A stretch of DNA of 64,000 nucleotides. It comes from an uncultured Mogibacterium sp. GTDB lineage: Bacteria; Bacillota; Clostridia; Peptostreptococcales; Anaerovoracaceae. Shown one piece after another: positions 25,893-34,287 of the stretch (its first letter is position 1; each line of letters opens with the position of its first letter). The notes under the pieces were generated by a model that saw nothing but the letters and a program-made list of their open reading frames with translations, was not told the DNA's origin and ran no database searches. The stretch covers positions 29,563 to 93,562 of the forward strand of contig NZ_CALISE010000001.1 in the NCBI RefSeq assembly GCF_938041965.1. Reading direction: 5' to 3'. A program made the position numbers and the translations under genes.

Positions 25893-26987
25893 CTACTCCC
25901 TTATTCCTGCCATGAAGAAATACTCGTCACTGCTCTCGGAGGCTAATCTGTGTGCCTCGGTAACGCTCAGTGGTTCAGTAATCTTGCATGAGCCGTTTTC
26001 CCTTACGTAATATCTATGAGCTTCAAGGCTGTTGTCTACAGATACATCGTTCTTATCTCTCTCGACTGAGAACTTCCAGCCGTTTTCGATATCCAGCACA
26101 TCCTGAATCACCGAAGTTCCAGTAGGATACTTACCAGCACCTTGTCCGTAGAAGCCTAGCGTACCGATGTGATTTCCCGTCAGGCTGATGAGGTTGTTAT
26201 TCGCTGGAACGCTGGACTCGAGTGCGCCTCTACCAACAAGTGTAGGCTCAACATATGCGTAAGTACCAGCCTCGGTCTGACCGGCGTTCATGAGCAGCTT
26301 ACAAGTGTATCCGTATTCATTGAAATACTTGATGTCTCCAGCTGTGATATTCTGAATCCCGAACACAGGTACATCTTTTTCGGAAATACTTGTACCAAAA
26401 GCGAGGTTCGCTGAAATCACGCATTTACGCTGTGTATCGAAACCTCCGATATCTGCAGTTGGGTCCTTCTCCGCATATCCTAGCTCCTGCGCCTTTGCAA
26501 GAATCTCTGCAAAATCAACAGGCTCATTATGCATAGTATCCAGAATGTAGTTGCATGTGCCGTTGACGATACCGCTTATAGATAAAATATCGTCGCTTCT
26601 CGACTGGCGCTTAAGATTGAAAAGCCATGGGATGCCGCCACCAGCAGAAGCCGTGTAGCGGAATTCAGCTCCATGCTCTCTAGCGAGATCGTGTAGCTCG
26701 TCCCAGTATGCTGCAACGAGGTTCTTATTAGGTGTTACTACGTGCTTGCCACTCTTAAGAGCAGCAGATACATATTCGTATGCTGGGTGGAGACCACCTA
26801 TGCACTCTGCAACTAGCTCAATCTCCTCATCCTTCAAAATATCTTCGTACTCAGTAGTTACGATATCTCCGAGTTCGTCTATAGGCCTCTTGTAAAGCAC
26901 GCGTTTTACTTCTATATTATGAGCAGTTTGTGCGACTTCGTATGCACCGCTGCCAACTACTCCGTATCCGAGAATTGCAATCTTCAT
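25893..26987 (-). CDS. hom: homoserine dehydrogenase, short form without ACT domain
   Basis: A 364-residue NAD(P)-dependent enzyme that reduces aspartate semialdehyde to homoserine. The Rossmann start is ILGYGVVGSG, with TPNKNL, the GIVNGTCNYIL signature and the catalytic-site DPTADIGGFD. It ends soon after the catalytic domain, so the C-terminal ACT regulatory domain of common 430-residue forms is missing. The ATG at 26987 is chosen because it starts MKIAILGYG; a TTG at 27020 is less likely. Confidence 0.92.
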   Translation of the reverse strand: MKIAILGYGVVGSGAYEVAQTAHNIEVKRVLYKRPIDELGDIVTTEYEDILKDEEIELVAECIGGLHPAYEYVSAALKSGKHVVTPNKNLVAAYWDELHDLAREHGAEFRYTASAGGGIPWLFNLKRQSRSDDILSISGIVNGTCNYILDTMHNEPVDFAEILAKAQELGYAEKDPTADIGGFDTQRKCVISANLAFGTSISEKDVPVFGIQNITAGDIKYFNEYGYTCKLLMNAGQTEAGTYAYVEPTLVGRGALESSVPANNNLISLTGNHIGTLGFYGQGAGKYPTGTSVIQDVLDIENGWKFSVERDKNDVSVDNSLEAHRYYVRENGSCKITEPLSVTEAHRLASESSDEYFFMAGIRE

Positions 26988-27119
26988 ATCTATATACTCT
27001 TTAATCCTCTCTATGTCCAACTTTTTGTATGCTGTGTCCTTGTGTGAAAAACACTTGTATTCCTATGAGGAATAATGTATCATAAAAACACAAAATACGC
27101 AACAGAAAAGAGAGATAAA

Positions 27120-28595
27120 ATGTTGAATTATATAAGTACAAGAGATGTGAATCACAAGGTTTCTTCGTCACAGGCAGTACTCGATGGACTTGCTAAAGAT
27201 GGGGGACTTTATGTTCCAGAAGATTTAGCCGAACTAAAGCTGGATTATAAAGAGGTAATAGCCGAGGACTACCGTGGTATGGCTAAGAGGGTGTTTGGAA
27301 AGTTCTTTCCTGACTATGGAGCAGAATTGATAGATTCTATCGTTACGAGAAGCTACAAGGATAAGTTTACAGCAGAAGAAATTACTCCTCTAGTAAGCGT
27401 AGATGGCAGATATATACTAGAACTCTTCTGCGGTCCTACTTGTGCGTTTAAGGATGTTGCGCTCTCTGCACTTCCTAACTTGATGTCAGAGGCGGCAAAG
27501 CTCAATGATTTTAAGGATGAGATCTTAATACTGACAGCTACTAGCGGAGATACGGGCAGCGCTGCACTTCATGGATTTTCAGATGTTCCAGGGATTAGAA
27601 TAGCAGTATTCTATCCGGATAAAGGTATATCTGAGACTCAGCGCCTTCAGATGGTAACTCAATCAGGCGCTAATACCAAGGCGTTCGGAGTAAGAGGAAA
27701 CTTCGACGATGCTCAGACAGGGGTTAAGAGATTATTCCAGGAGATTCCGAGTCCTTGTGAAGGAGTTTCGCTGTCGAGCGCTAACTCCATCAATATAGGA
27801 AGGCTTGTTCCACAGGTGGTATATTACTTCGCAGCTTATAAGAGTCTTGTGGATGCAGGCGAGATTAAGCTAGGTGATGCAGTTGATTACACAGTTCCTA
27901 CTGGAAACTTTGGAGACATCATGGCTGGATACCTCGCTAAGCAGATGGGGCTACCGGTTGGAAAGTTAGTTTGCGCCTCCAATAAGAACGATGTTCTTAC
28001 AGAATTCCTCGAGACGGGGCATTACAATAAGAAAAGAGAATTTTATAAGACATCATCACCTTCTATGGATATTCTCGTATCAAGTAACCTTGAGAGGCTA
28101 CTATTCTTCGTGTGCGGTGCCGATAAGACTAATGAGTATATGAAATCACTTGCTGAAACTGGAGAGTATCAGATAAGCGAAGATGAGCTATTTAAGATCA
28201 AGAGAGATTTCGTAGGCTATGCTTGCTCGGATGAAGAGGGAGCAGCTGCTATCGGGAGGCTGTTTAAGGATGCGAGCTACGTCCTGGATACACACACTGC
28301 CATCGCGTGGGCTGCATCAGACAAGTATTTGAGAGATTGTGGGCTACAAACAAAGAATGTGGTTCTATCAACCGCTTCCCCTTATAAGTTTACGGGTTCA
28401 GTGCTTGCGGCTCTCGGAGAAGAAGCATCAGGAGATGATAAGGCAGACATGGAGAAATTGTCTGAAATTACTGGCACAGAGATTCCTGGTCCTCTTAGTG
28501 CGATATTTGAAAAGGAAGTTAAGCACAGGGATATCATCGATGTGGATAGGATGAAGGATGAAGTTAAAAAGTACGCTAGTGAAGGCAAGGAGTAG
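27120..28595 (+). CDS. thrC: threonine synthase
   Basis: A 491-residue PLP enzyme that turns phosphohomoserine into threonine. The typical N-terminus MLNYISTRD sets the start; an ATG 45 bases upstream has a fair ribosome site and cannot be excluded. The PLP Lys lies in PTCAFKDVALS, and the TATSGDTGSAA stretch binds the phosphate. It is divergent from hom-lysC-asd across about 130 bases. No homoserine kinase (thrB) is present in the window, so that step must be encoded elsewhere. Confidence 0.93.
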   Translation: MLNYISTRDVNHKVSSSQAVLDGLAKDGGLYVPEDLAELKLDYKEVIAEDYRGMAKRVFGKFFPDYGAELIDSIVTRSYKDKFTAEEITPLVSVDGRYILELFCGPTCAFKDVALSALPNLMSEAAKLNDFKDEILILTATSGDTGSAALHGFSDVPGIRIAVFYPDKGISETQRLQMVTQSGANTKAFGVRGNFDDAQTGVKRLFQEIPSPCEGVSLSSANSINIGRLVPQVVYYFAAYKSLVDAGEIKLGDAVDYTVPTGNFGDIMAGYLAKQMGLPVGKLVCASNKNDVLTEFLETGHYNKKREFYKTSSPSMDILVSSNLERLLFFVCGADKTNEYMKSLAETGEYQISEDELFKIKRDFVGYACSDEEGAAAIGRLFKDASYVLDTHTAIAWAASDKYLRDCGLQTKNVVLSTASPYKFTGSVLAALGEEASGDDKADMEKLSEITGTEIPGPLSAIFEKEVKHRDIIDVDRMKDEVKKYASEGKE

Positions 28596-28598
28596 AAG

Positions 28599-29036
28599 GT
28601 GGATAGCAGATATCTAATAGTAGATAAGAAAATTCTTCCTGAATACTTTGAGAAAGTCGTTGAGGCTAGCAGGCTGCTTGCAGAAGGCGAGGCACCAGAT
28701 ATAAGTGAAGCGGTGCGCAAAGTGGGAATATCACGCAGTACGTACTATAAGTACAAGGATTACGTGATGGAACTCAGCGCCAAGAAGACAAGCAAGAGGG
28801 CGATAATCTCTATGCAGCTTCGACATGAAACTGGCGTGTTGGAGAAGTTAATCCGCGTGATTGCTAGTCATTCATACAGTATATGGACCATCAACCAGAG
28901 TCCCCCTGTAAATAACATTGCGACTATCATGATAGCCCTCAATATGGATGATGCAACATGTGGTCTTGAGCAACTAATACTCGACATGAGGGAGACAGAA
29001 GGTATAAAAAAAGCTAATCTTATCGGCGTAGAATAG
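28599..29036 (+). CDS. ACT domain-containing protein (PheB/UPF0735 type)
   Basis: A 145-residue protein with an N-terminal helix-turn-helix-like part (EAVRKVGISRSTYYKYKDYV) and a C-terminal ACT domain from about residue 68 (AIISMQLRHETGVLEKLIRVI). Members often lie near homoserine or threonine genes and are thought to sense amino acids. It starts at GTG three bases after the thrC stop, with AAGGAG inside the end of thrC. A role as threonine-responsive regulator is an inference from that position. Confidence 0.85.
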   Translation: MDSRYLIVDKKILPEYFEKVVEASRLLAEGEAPDISEAVRKVGISRSTYYKYKDYVMELSAKKTSKRAIISMQLRHETGVLEKLIRVIASHSYSIWTINQSPPVNNIATIMIALNMDDATCGLEQLILDMRETEGIKKANLIGVE

Positions 29037-29074
29037 AATTTTTCAATAGCAAACCCGTATATAATGCTGTTTGT

Positions 29075-29103
29075 TTGACACGAAATTACAAATAATATAG
29101 TAT
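29075..29103 (+). promoter_or_regulatory. sigma-A promoter for the LysR gene
   Basis: TTGACA (29075-29080) and TAGTAT (29098-29103) are spaced by 17 bases. The start point would fall near 29109, before the hairpin at 29118, so the transcript would have to pass a terminator-like structure to reach the LysR gene. Confidence 0.6.
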
Positions 29104-29117
29104 TTACATTAGCTAAC

Positions 29118-29149
29118 AGGAGTGTTTCATTAGCGAGGCGCTCCTTTTT
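29118..29149 (+). terminator. hairpin with T-run, terminator or attenuator
   Basis: AGGAGTG (29118-29124) pairs with CGCTCCT (29139-29145) with one G-T, ending in five T. It can end the thrC-ACT transcript. It also lies in the 5' leader of the LysR gene, so attenuation is possible. Confidence 0.65.
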
Positions 29150-29172
29150 GATTAAGGGTTAGTGGAGGAAAG

Positions 29173-30072
29173 ATGGATTTTAAGCAAATTGAAGCTTTTG
29201 TAAATGTTGTTAGGTTTAAGAGCTTTAGTCGTGCGGCAGATGCGACATTCTTTACCCAGCCAACTATCAGCACGCATATCAGTTCGCTGGAGAAGGAACT
29301 CAACACTAAACTGCTCGATAGAAAGGGCAGAACTGTTGAGATGACACCTCATGGTCAGAAGTTCTATCAGTATGCAGTCGAGATGGTAAATGCTAGAGCG
29401 CAGGCTATTGAGGCACTGGATAATGGTGATGATAATCTGGACGGAGTTTTAGAGCTTCAGACTTCGACAGTGCCAGGGATTGCATTCCTACCTGAGATTA
29501 TCCGTAAGTTCACAGATGCTCATCCTTTCACTCAGTTCTATATTGAGATGAATGATAGCAAGGCAACGGTTGAAAGTCTTCTAGAGAGACGTGGGGAGAT
29601 TGGTTTTGTTGGAGAGTACGTCGCTGAACCAGGTATTGAAGTGCATGAAATCTTCCATGACCGCCCAGTACTGCTAGTTCCTGGTACTTATGAAACTGAT
29701 AAGGATACGATTACCCTAGAGGAGATGTCGAAGCTACCGCTTATCTGGAGAGAAAACGGATCTGCTACCCGTAAGTCTTTCGAGGACACGGTTGCCTCTA
29801 AGGGTTTTGATAAGAATAACTTTAGAGTCATTTCTAGAACTAATGACCTTAACATGATCATGCGTCTCGTTGCAAATAACGTTGGTGCATCGATACTTTC
29901 CGAGAAAACCGTTAACAAGGTTGTAAGGTCAGACGAATTTAAGGTTCTTAAGATAGATGGCTTCGACAAACTTCGCAGCTTCTATATGATTACACTCAAA
30001 AATGTATTTCTTTCGCCAGTTGCCGAGGCGTTTAGGAAATTCGTGCTTGAGAATGCGGAGCAGCACAAGTAG
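29173..30072 (+). CDS. LysR family regulator, selenium-metabolism-associated type
   Basis: A 299-residue LysR protein: an N-terminal winged helix (FSRAADATFFTQPTISTHISSLE) and a substrate-binding domain from about residue 90. The sequence FKQIEAFVNVV and its place beside selD match a LysR subgroup that recurs next to selenium genes in Clostridia. The ligand and targets are not known. It is convergent with selD, sharing the hairpin at 30114. Regulation of the sel genes is an inference from position. Confidence 0.8.
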   Translation: MDFKQIEAFVNVVRFKSFSRAADATFFTQPTISTHISSLEKELNTKLLDRKGRTVEMTPHGQKFYQYAVEMVNARAQAIEALDNGDDNLDGVLELQTSTVPGIAFLPEIIRKFTDAHPFTQFYIEMNDSKATVESLLERRGEIGFVGEYVAEPGIEVHEIFHDRPVLLVPGTYETDKDTITLEEMSKLPLIWRENGSATRKSFEDTVASKGFDKNNFRVISRTNDLNMIMRLVANNVGASILSEKTVNKVVRSDEFKVLKIDGFDKLRSFYMITLKNVFLSPVAEAFRKFVLENAEQHK

Positions 30073-30113
30073 GATGCTTTGAAGGATATTTAATAAAAAT
30101 CATATTAGAAAAA

Positions 30114-30147
30114 GCAGGAAGACGATTAAATTCGCTTCCTGCTATTT
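30114..30147 (+). terminator. terminator between LysR gene and selD
   Basis: GCAGGAAG (30114-30121) pairs with CTTCCTGC (30135-30142), followed by TATTTG. It can serve both convergent genes. Confidence 0.7.
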
Positions 30148-30197
30148 GTATGTCTTGAATTTGTCTACTATGTTATGAACGGCAGGCAGCATCAGAG

Positions 30198-31283
30198 CTA
30201 CTTGTTCAGAATTTCAATGTAGTGCGATGTGCGCTTCTTAAACCTTCCGATTACTGCATTCTCGCAGCCTTTCTCTCCGAGTTGGTACTGAAGTCTTTCT
30301 AGCTCAGGTTCCTTAACAGCGAGGAGAAGACCTCCAGAAGTCTGTGGATCGTATAGCATGTCGATTTGAGCCTGTTTTAATCCGACACTGTAGTCGATTA
30401 CATCCTTCTCTAGGTATGTCATATTGTTATGAGCGCCACCAGGAAGAATTCCCTGCGAAGCGAAATCGAGCACCCTGTCCATGAGAGGAACCCTTTCTGC
30501 AAAAATCTCAAGAGTTACGTCGCCTGATTTTGCCATCTCAGCGCCGTGTCCAAGTAGACCAAAGCCTGTAATATCAGTGCATCCGTCGACCTTTACGCCT
30601 GCGGTTGCTTCAAAGGCATATCTGTTGAGCTCAGCCATGGTTTCGCTTAACGCTTTGCTTTCAGCTTCACTCAGAAGACTTACTTTTTCGGCACTTGTGA
30701 GCACTCCAGAACCAATTTTCTTGGTAATTACGAGGTAGTCACCCTCAGAAGCACTGTTGCTCAGGATATCGTCAGGATGTGCAAATCCTGTTACGCTGAG
30801 TCCGTACTTAGGTTCTTTATCGTTTATGCTATGCCCACCAGTTGTCATAGCTCCGGCTTCATTTACCTTGTCGTTTCCGCCTTCAAGAATCGCTTCAACA
30901 GCTGCAATTGGAAGCTTTTCAGGGAAGGTTAGTAGGTTCATCGCTAACTTAGGGGTACCACCCATCGCATATATGTCACTGAGTGAGTTAGCTGCGGCAA
31001 TCTGACCGAACATATATGGATCATCTACGATTGGTGGAAAGAAGTCGATGCTATTGATGATAGCGAGATCATCACTTGCTTTGTACACGCAAGCATCGTC
31101 GCTGCTATCAAATCCGACCAGAACCCTCTCATCTCGAATCTTAGGTAGCTTAGATAATATGTCGCTTAGGACTCCCGGTCCTACTTTAGCTCCTCATCCG
31201 CCAGCGGCAGTCATCTCTGTAAGTCTAACATCTTCCAGTGCCATAGGCATGGCACAGCAAGATTTCTTTTCGTTATCTCCCAT
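30198..31283 (-). CDS. selD: selenophosphate synthetase SelD, itself a selenoprotein
   Basis: SelD makes selenophosphate from selenide and ATP, the selenium donor for Sec-tRNA. The reading frame runs from ATG at 31283 through an in-frame TGA at 31196-31194 to the stop at 30198, giving 361 residues. The TGA is codon 30 in the motif TAAGGUGAKVGPG, where SelD families carry Cys or Sec at the catalytic site. Conserved ATP-site features follow: FDSSDDA, SIDFFPPIVDDPY and GGHSI. Conceptual translation that stops at TGA would shorten the protein to 296 residues. It is the last gene of a minus-strand pair with a class V aminotransferase. Confidence 0.93.
31164..31196 (-). promoter_or_regulatory. UGA Sec codon and SECIS-like hairpin in selD
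   Basis: On the minus strand the TGA (31196-31194) is followed ten bases later by TAGGAC-CGGGA-GTCCTA, a perfect 6-bp stem with a five-base loop (31183-31167). A flanking GCT/AGC pair extends it over a bulge. The loop sits 17-21 bases from the UGA and contains the guanines expected for SelB binding. This matches bacterial SECIS geometry. Confidence 0.8.
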
Positions 31284-31358
31284 TATCCTTTTCCTCTTTC
31301 TGTTATTGAATCTAGTTAAGTCATACTCTGGTAATAATCATAATGCATTGCAAAATGT

Positions 31359-32513
31359 CTATACGTTGCTCGTCAGCGAAAGTTCCTCGATTGCCTTAAG
31401 AGCTGTGTCAATTTCATCCTCGGTGTTGAATGGTCCAATCGAGAATCTAACCGTTCCTTCTGGGAACGTATGTAGAGACTCGTGCGCAAGCGGTGCGCAG
31501 TGGAGTCCGACTCTCGTGTTAATCCCATAAGTATGCTCGAGATTGAACGCACAGATGCCGTTATCTTCTTCTGTAAAATCGATGGAGACTACGCTTACTC
31601 TACCTTCTGTAGTATGAATTCCGGCAAGCCGTACACCTTTTATATTAGCGATTCCCTCTAGCATCCTAGCGGTAAGCTTCTCTTCATGTGCGCGGACCTC
31701 GTCAAAATGCTCTTGAACCCAATTAAGGGCCGCATGAAGACCAAAGATTCCTGGCAAGTTGAGAGTGCCGCTCTCGAATCTATCCGGAAGTTCAGAAGGC
31801 ATATCAGCCATATCAGAGTGACTGCCCGTACCACCTGAAATTACAGGGATAATTTCATCTTTAATCGCGGGGTTAATGAGCATAACACCGATACCCTGTG
31901 GGCCAAGAAGTGACTTGTGACCTGGAACAGTAAGTCCGTCAATATGGCACTTCTGCATATCGATAGGGGTATTTCCCGCTGTTTGTGCTGCGTCTACTAT
32001 GAAGAGCACACCTTCCTCGTGACATTTTTTTCCTATTTCTTCGATGGGAAGTATGGTACCGCTCACATTAGAAGCGTGAAGCATGACTACAGCCTTGATA
32101 TCTGGAGTGATCATATCTAGAGCTTTATCAAGATCGAGCTGTCCAAGTTCGTTGCAAGGCATGCACTCATACTTAATTACACCGTCTTCCTGAAGCTGGT
32201 GCAGTGGTCTATAGACTGCATTGTGCTCCATGTGGCTAGTGAGGAATCTGTCTCCTGTTCGAGCTAATCCCTTTATTAAAAAGTTGAGCGCATAAGTGTT
32301 GCCAGGTGTGAATATTGCATTACGAGCGCCATATCCATTCATCATCGAGTCGATCATCTCTCTGGTCTCGAGGACTACCTCGGCAGCCGAATAAGCTTTT
32401 TCATAACCACCTCGGTTGATGTTGCTTCCCACCTTGGTCATATATTCATAGACTGCATCAGCGACTTCCTGTGGCTTAGGGAAGGAAGTAGCTCCGTTAT
32501 CTAGATAAATCAT
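31359..32513 (-). CDS. class V aminotransferase, cysteine desulfurase/selenocysteine lyase-like (EF2568 type)
   Basis: A 384-residue PLP enzyme starting MIYLDNGATSFPKP. The PLP Lys lies in TVPGHKSLLGPQG, with FIVDAAQTAG before it. The catalytic Cys loop near the C-terminus is GLHCAPLAHESLHT. This subgroup of cysteine desulfurase-like enzymes recurs beside selD and may free selenium or sulfur for SelD or for a Se cofactor; the substrate is unproven. The ATG at 32513 has GGGAGG six bases upstream. It ends 75 bases ahead of selD, likely in the same transcript. Confidence 0.85.
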   Translation of the reverse strand: MIYLDNGATSFPKPQEVADAVYEYMTKVGSNINRGGYEKAYSAAEVVLETREMIDSMMNGYGARNAIFTPGNTYALNFLIKGLARTGDRFLTSHMEHNAVYRPLHQLQEDGVIKYECMPCNELGQLDLDKALDMITPDIKAVVMLHASNVSGTILPIEEIGKKCHEEGVLFIVDAAQTAGNTPIDMQKCHIDGLTVPGHKSLLGPQGIGVMLINPAIKDEIIPVISGGTGSHSDMADMPSELPDRFESGTLNLPGIFGLHAALNWVQEHFDEVRAHEEKLTARMLEGIANIKGVRLAGIHTTEGRVSVVSIDFTEEDNGICAFNLEHTYGINTRVGLHCAPLAHESLHTFPEGTVRFSIGPFNTEDEIDTALKAIEELSLTSNV

Positions 32514-32712
32514 CAAAAGCCTCCCATGAAATAATAGTTTCATTATTAGAAATTAGTTTTTCTTATTATACCATAAAGAGGTTCTATAGTTGATGTGGTG
32601 CTTATTAATATACATGCGAATCTTTGTAAAAAGCGATGATAAATGATTCATGCGCTAATACAAAAATTCCGTTATAGTATCCGCAAATGGCACATATCCA
32701 TTCAACTATCTG

Positions 32713-32741
32713 TTGATAGGCTGCTGCTTTGATGATATAAT
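32713..32741 (+). promoter_or_regulatory. sigma-A promoter for tRNA-Sec
   Basis: TTGATA (32713-32718) and TATAAT (32736-32741) are 17 bases apart, placing the start near 32748, about 11 bases before the tRNA. Confidence 0.75.
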
Positions 32742-32758
32742 GACAAAGTATGTAACTT

Positions 32759-32855
32759 GGGGGTGGATAGGTGCTGGTGTGCCTTACGGTCTTCAAAACC
32801 GATATGAGGAGCTGATACCTTCTCGGGTGGGTTCGATTCCCACGCACTCCCGCCA
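32759..32855 (+). tRNA. selC: selenocysteine tRNA (UCA anticodon)
   Basis: A 97-base tRNA with CCA encoded. The anticodon loop CTTCAAA gives UCA. It has a six-pair D stem (AGGTGC with GTGCCT and a four-base loop), a long variable arm (GAGGAG with CTTCTC) and T arm GTGGG-TTCGATT-CCCAC, all marks of bacterial tRNA-Sec. In the eight-pair acceptor, the eighth pair is G-G and the fourth is G-T. It lies 25 bases upstream of selA and is probably processed from a selC-selA-selB transcript. Confidence 0.94.
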
Positions 32856-32880
32856 TTTAAGTTTGCATGGGAGTAATAAT

Positions 32881-34287
32881 ATGAAAAGAAATGAAGTTTT
32901 ACGACAGATTCCGAAGATAGATGAGGTGCTTAAAGAGCACCTCTTTTCTAATGCCTTCGAGAAAAGTGGAAGAGATGTTGTAACATCTATGGCCAGAAAG
33001 GCTATAGATGGAGTGCGTGCGGAAATTCTTGCTCTAAGCGATGATGAACTAGAGCATTATGACGTAAAGAAACTAAGCATCTCGTACATCGCTGATGAGA
33101 TTAAGGATAGACTCGAAGCTGACGAAGTGAATCATCTGCACGGAATAATTAACGCGACAGGAACCATCTTGCACACAAACCTCGGCAGAGCGCCACTCTG
33201 TGAAGATGCAGTGCGCAATGTAGAAATGGTTTCGCGAGGATATTCGAATCTCGAATACGATGTTAAGTTAGGAAAGCGTGGTTCAAGACATGATATTTTG
33301 CAGGACCTCATGGTTGAACTTACCGGTGCTGAGGATGTCATGATCGTCAACAACAACGCATCTGCTACGATGCTTGTGCTTTCTGCTATGGCGGAGGGTC
33401 ATGAGGTCGTGGTATCGAGAGGTGAGCTAGTTGAAATCGGAGGAGCGTTTAGAATTCCTGATATCATGGAGCAGAGTGGTGCGACTCTACATGAGGTCGG
33501 AACTACCAACAAGACTAAGCCTAGTGATTATGAGAAGGCGATAAATGAAAATACTGGCGCCCTCATGAAGGTCCATACCAGCAATTACAAAATCATGGGA
33601 TTTACTGAAGAGGCTGAACTTGAGGACCTAGTTTCTATTGGCAAGGAGCATGATATCCCGGTTATCTTCGATATGGGTAATGGACTCATGGTGAACCTCG
33701 CTGATTATGGACTTGATGAACCTAATGTGCCCGCGTCCCTAAGTACGGGAATCGATGTCATTCTATTCAGTGGTGATAAGCTGCTCGGTGGTCCTCAAGC
33801 TGGGATTATCGCTGGAAGGCGAAAATACATCGAGAAGATGAAGAAGCATCCCTTGGCACGTGCACTCAGAGTGGATAAGATGACTTTTGCAGCGATGGAA
33901 GAGACGCTAAAAAAATATAGGGATACAAAAGTTGCGATGCGTGATATTCCGGTGTTCCGCATGATTACGACATCCAGGGAAGTTCTACTCGAAAGAGCTG
34001 AGAGTCTAGCTGACAAGATCCGTACCGCAAATAGCAAGCTCAATATAAAAATTGTTGATGCAGATGACCAGATTGGTGGTGGGTCTGCTCCGATGGTATT
34101 TTTACCAGGTGTTGCGGTAGCTGTGACATCAGATAAGACTACTACTAAGGGGCTTGAGAGGACACTTAGAAAGCATGAAATTCCTGTAATCGCAAGAATT
34201 CACGAGGATGAACTGCTGTTCTCAGTAAGAACTGTGCTTGACCGCGAGCTTGATGATATAGCAGCAGCACTAAGGGAAGTGGAATAG
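32881..34287 (+). CDS. selA: L-seryl-tRNA(Sec) selenium transferase
   Basis: A 468-residue PLP enzyme that converts seryl-tRNA-Sec to selenocysteinyl-tRNA with selenophosphate. The N-terminal helical domain (about 1-70) binds tRNA. INATGTILHTNLGRAPL and NNNASATMLVL are conserved, and the PLP Lys is Lys300 in FSGDKLLGGPQ. The ATG at 32881 follows tRNA-Sec; reading further upstream would run into the tRNA. The TAG is directly followed by the selB ATG. Confidence 0.95.
   Translation: MKRNEVLRQIPKIDEVLKEHLFSNAFEKSGRDVVTSMARKAIDGVRAEILALSDDELEHYDVKKLSISYIADEIKDRLEADEVNHLHGIINATGTILHTNLGRAPLCEDAVRNVEMVSRGYSNLEYDVKLGKRGSRHDILQDLMVELTGAEDVMIVNNNASATMLVLSAMAEGHEVVVSRGELVEIGGAFRIPDIMEQSGATLHEVGTTNKTKPSDYEKAINENTGALMKVHTSNYKIMGFTEEAELEDLVSIGKEHDIPVIFDMGNGLMVNLADYGLDEPNVPASLSTGIDVILFSGDKLLGGPQAGIIAGRRKYIEKMKKHPLARALRVDKMTFAAMEETLKKYRDTKVAMRDIPVFRMITTSREVLLERAESLADKIRTANSKLNIKIVDADDQIGGGSAPMVFLPGVAVAVTSDKTTTKGLERTLRKHEIPVIARIHEDELLFSVRTVLDRELDDIAAALREVE

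Noticed and set aside
26988..27119. T-box or riboswitch between hom and thrC
   Set aside because: The gap is too short and lacks the T-box sequence TGGNACCGCG.
32713..32880. Upstream extension of selA
   Set aside because: The extension would translate the promoter and tRNA-Sec; the ATG at 32881 fits SelA length.
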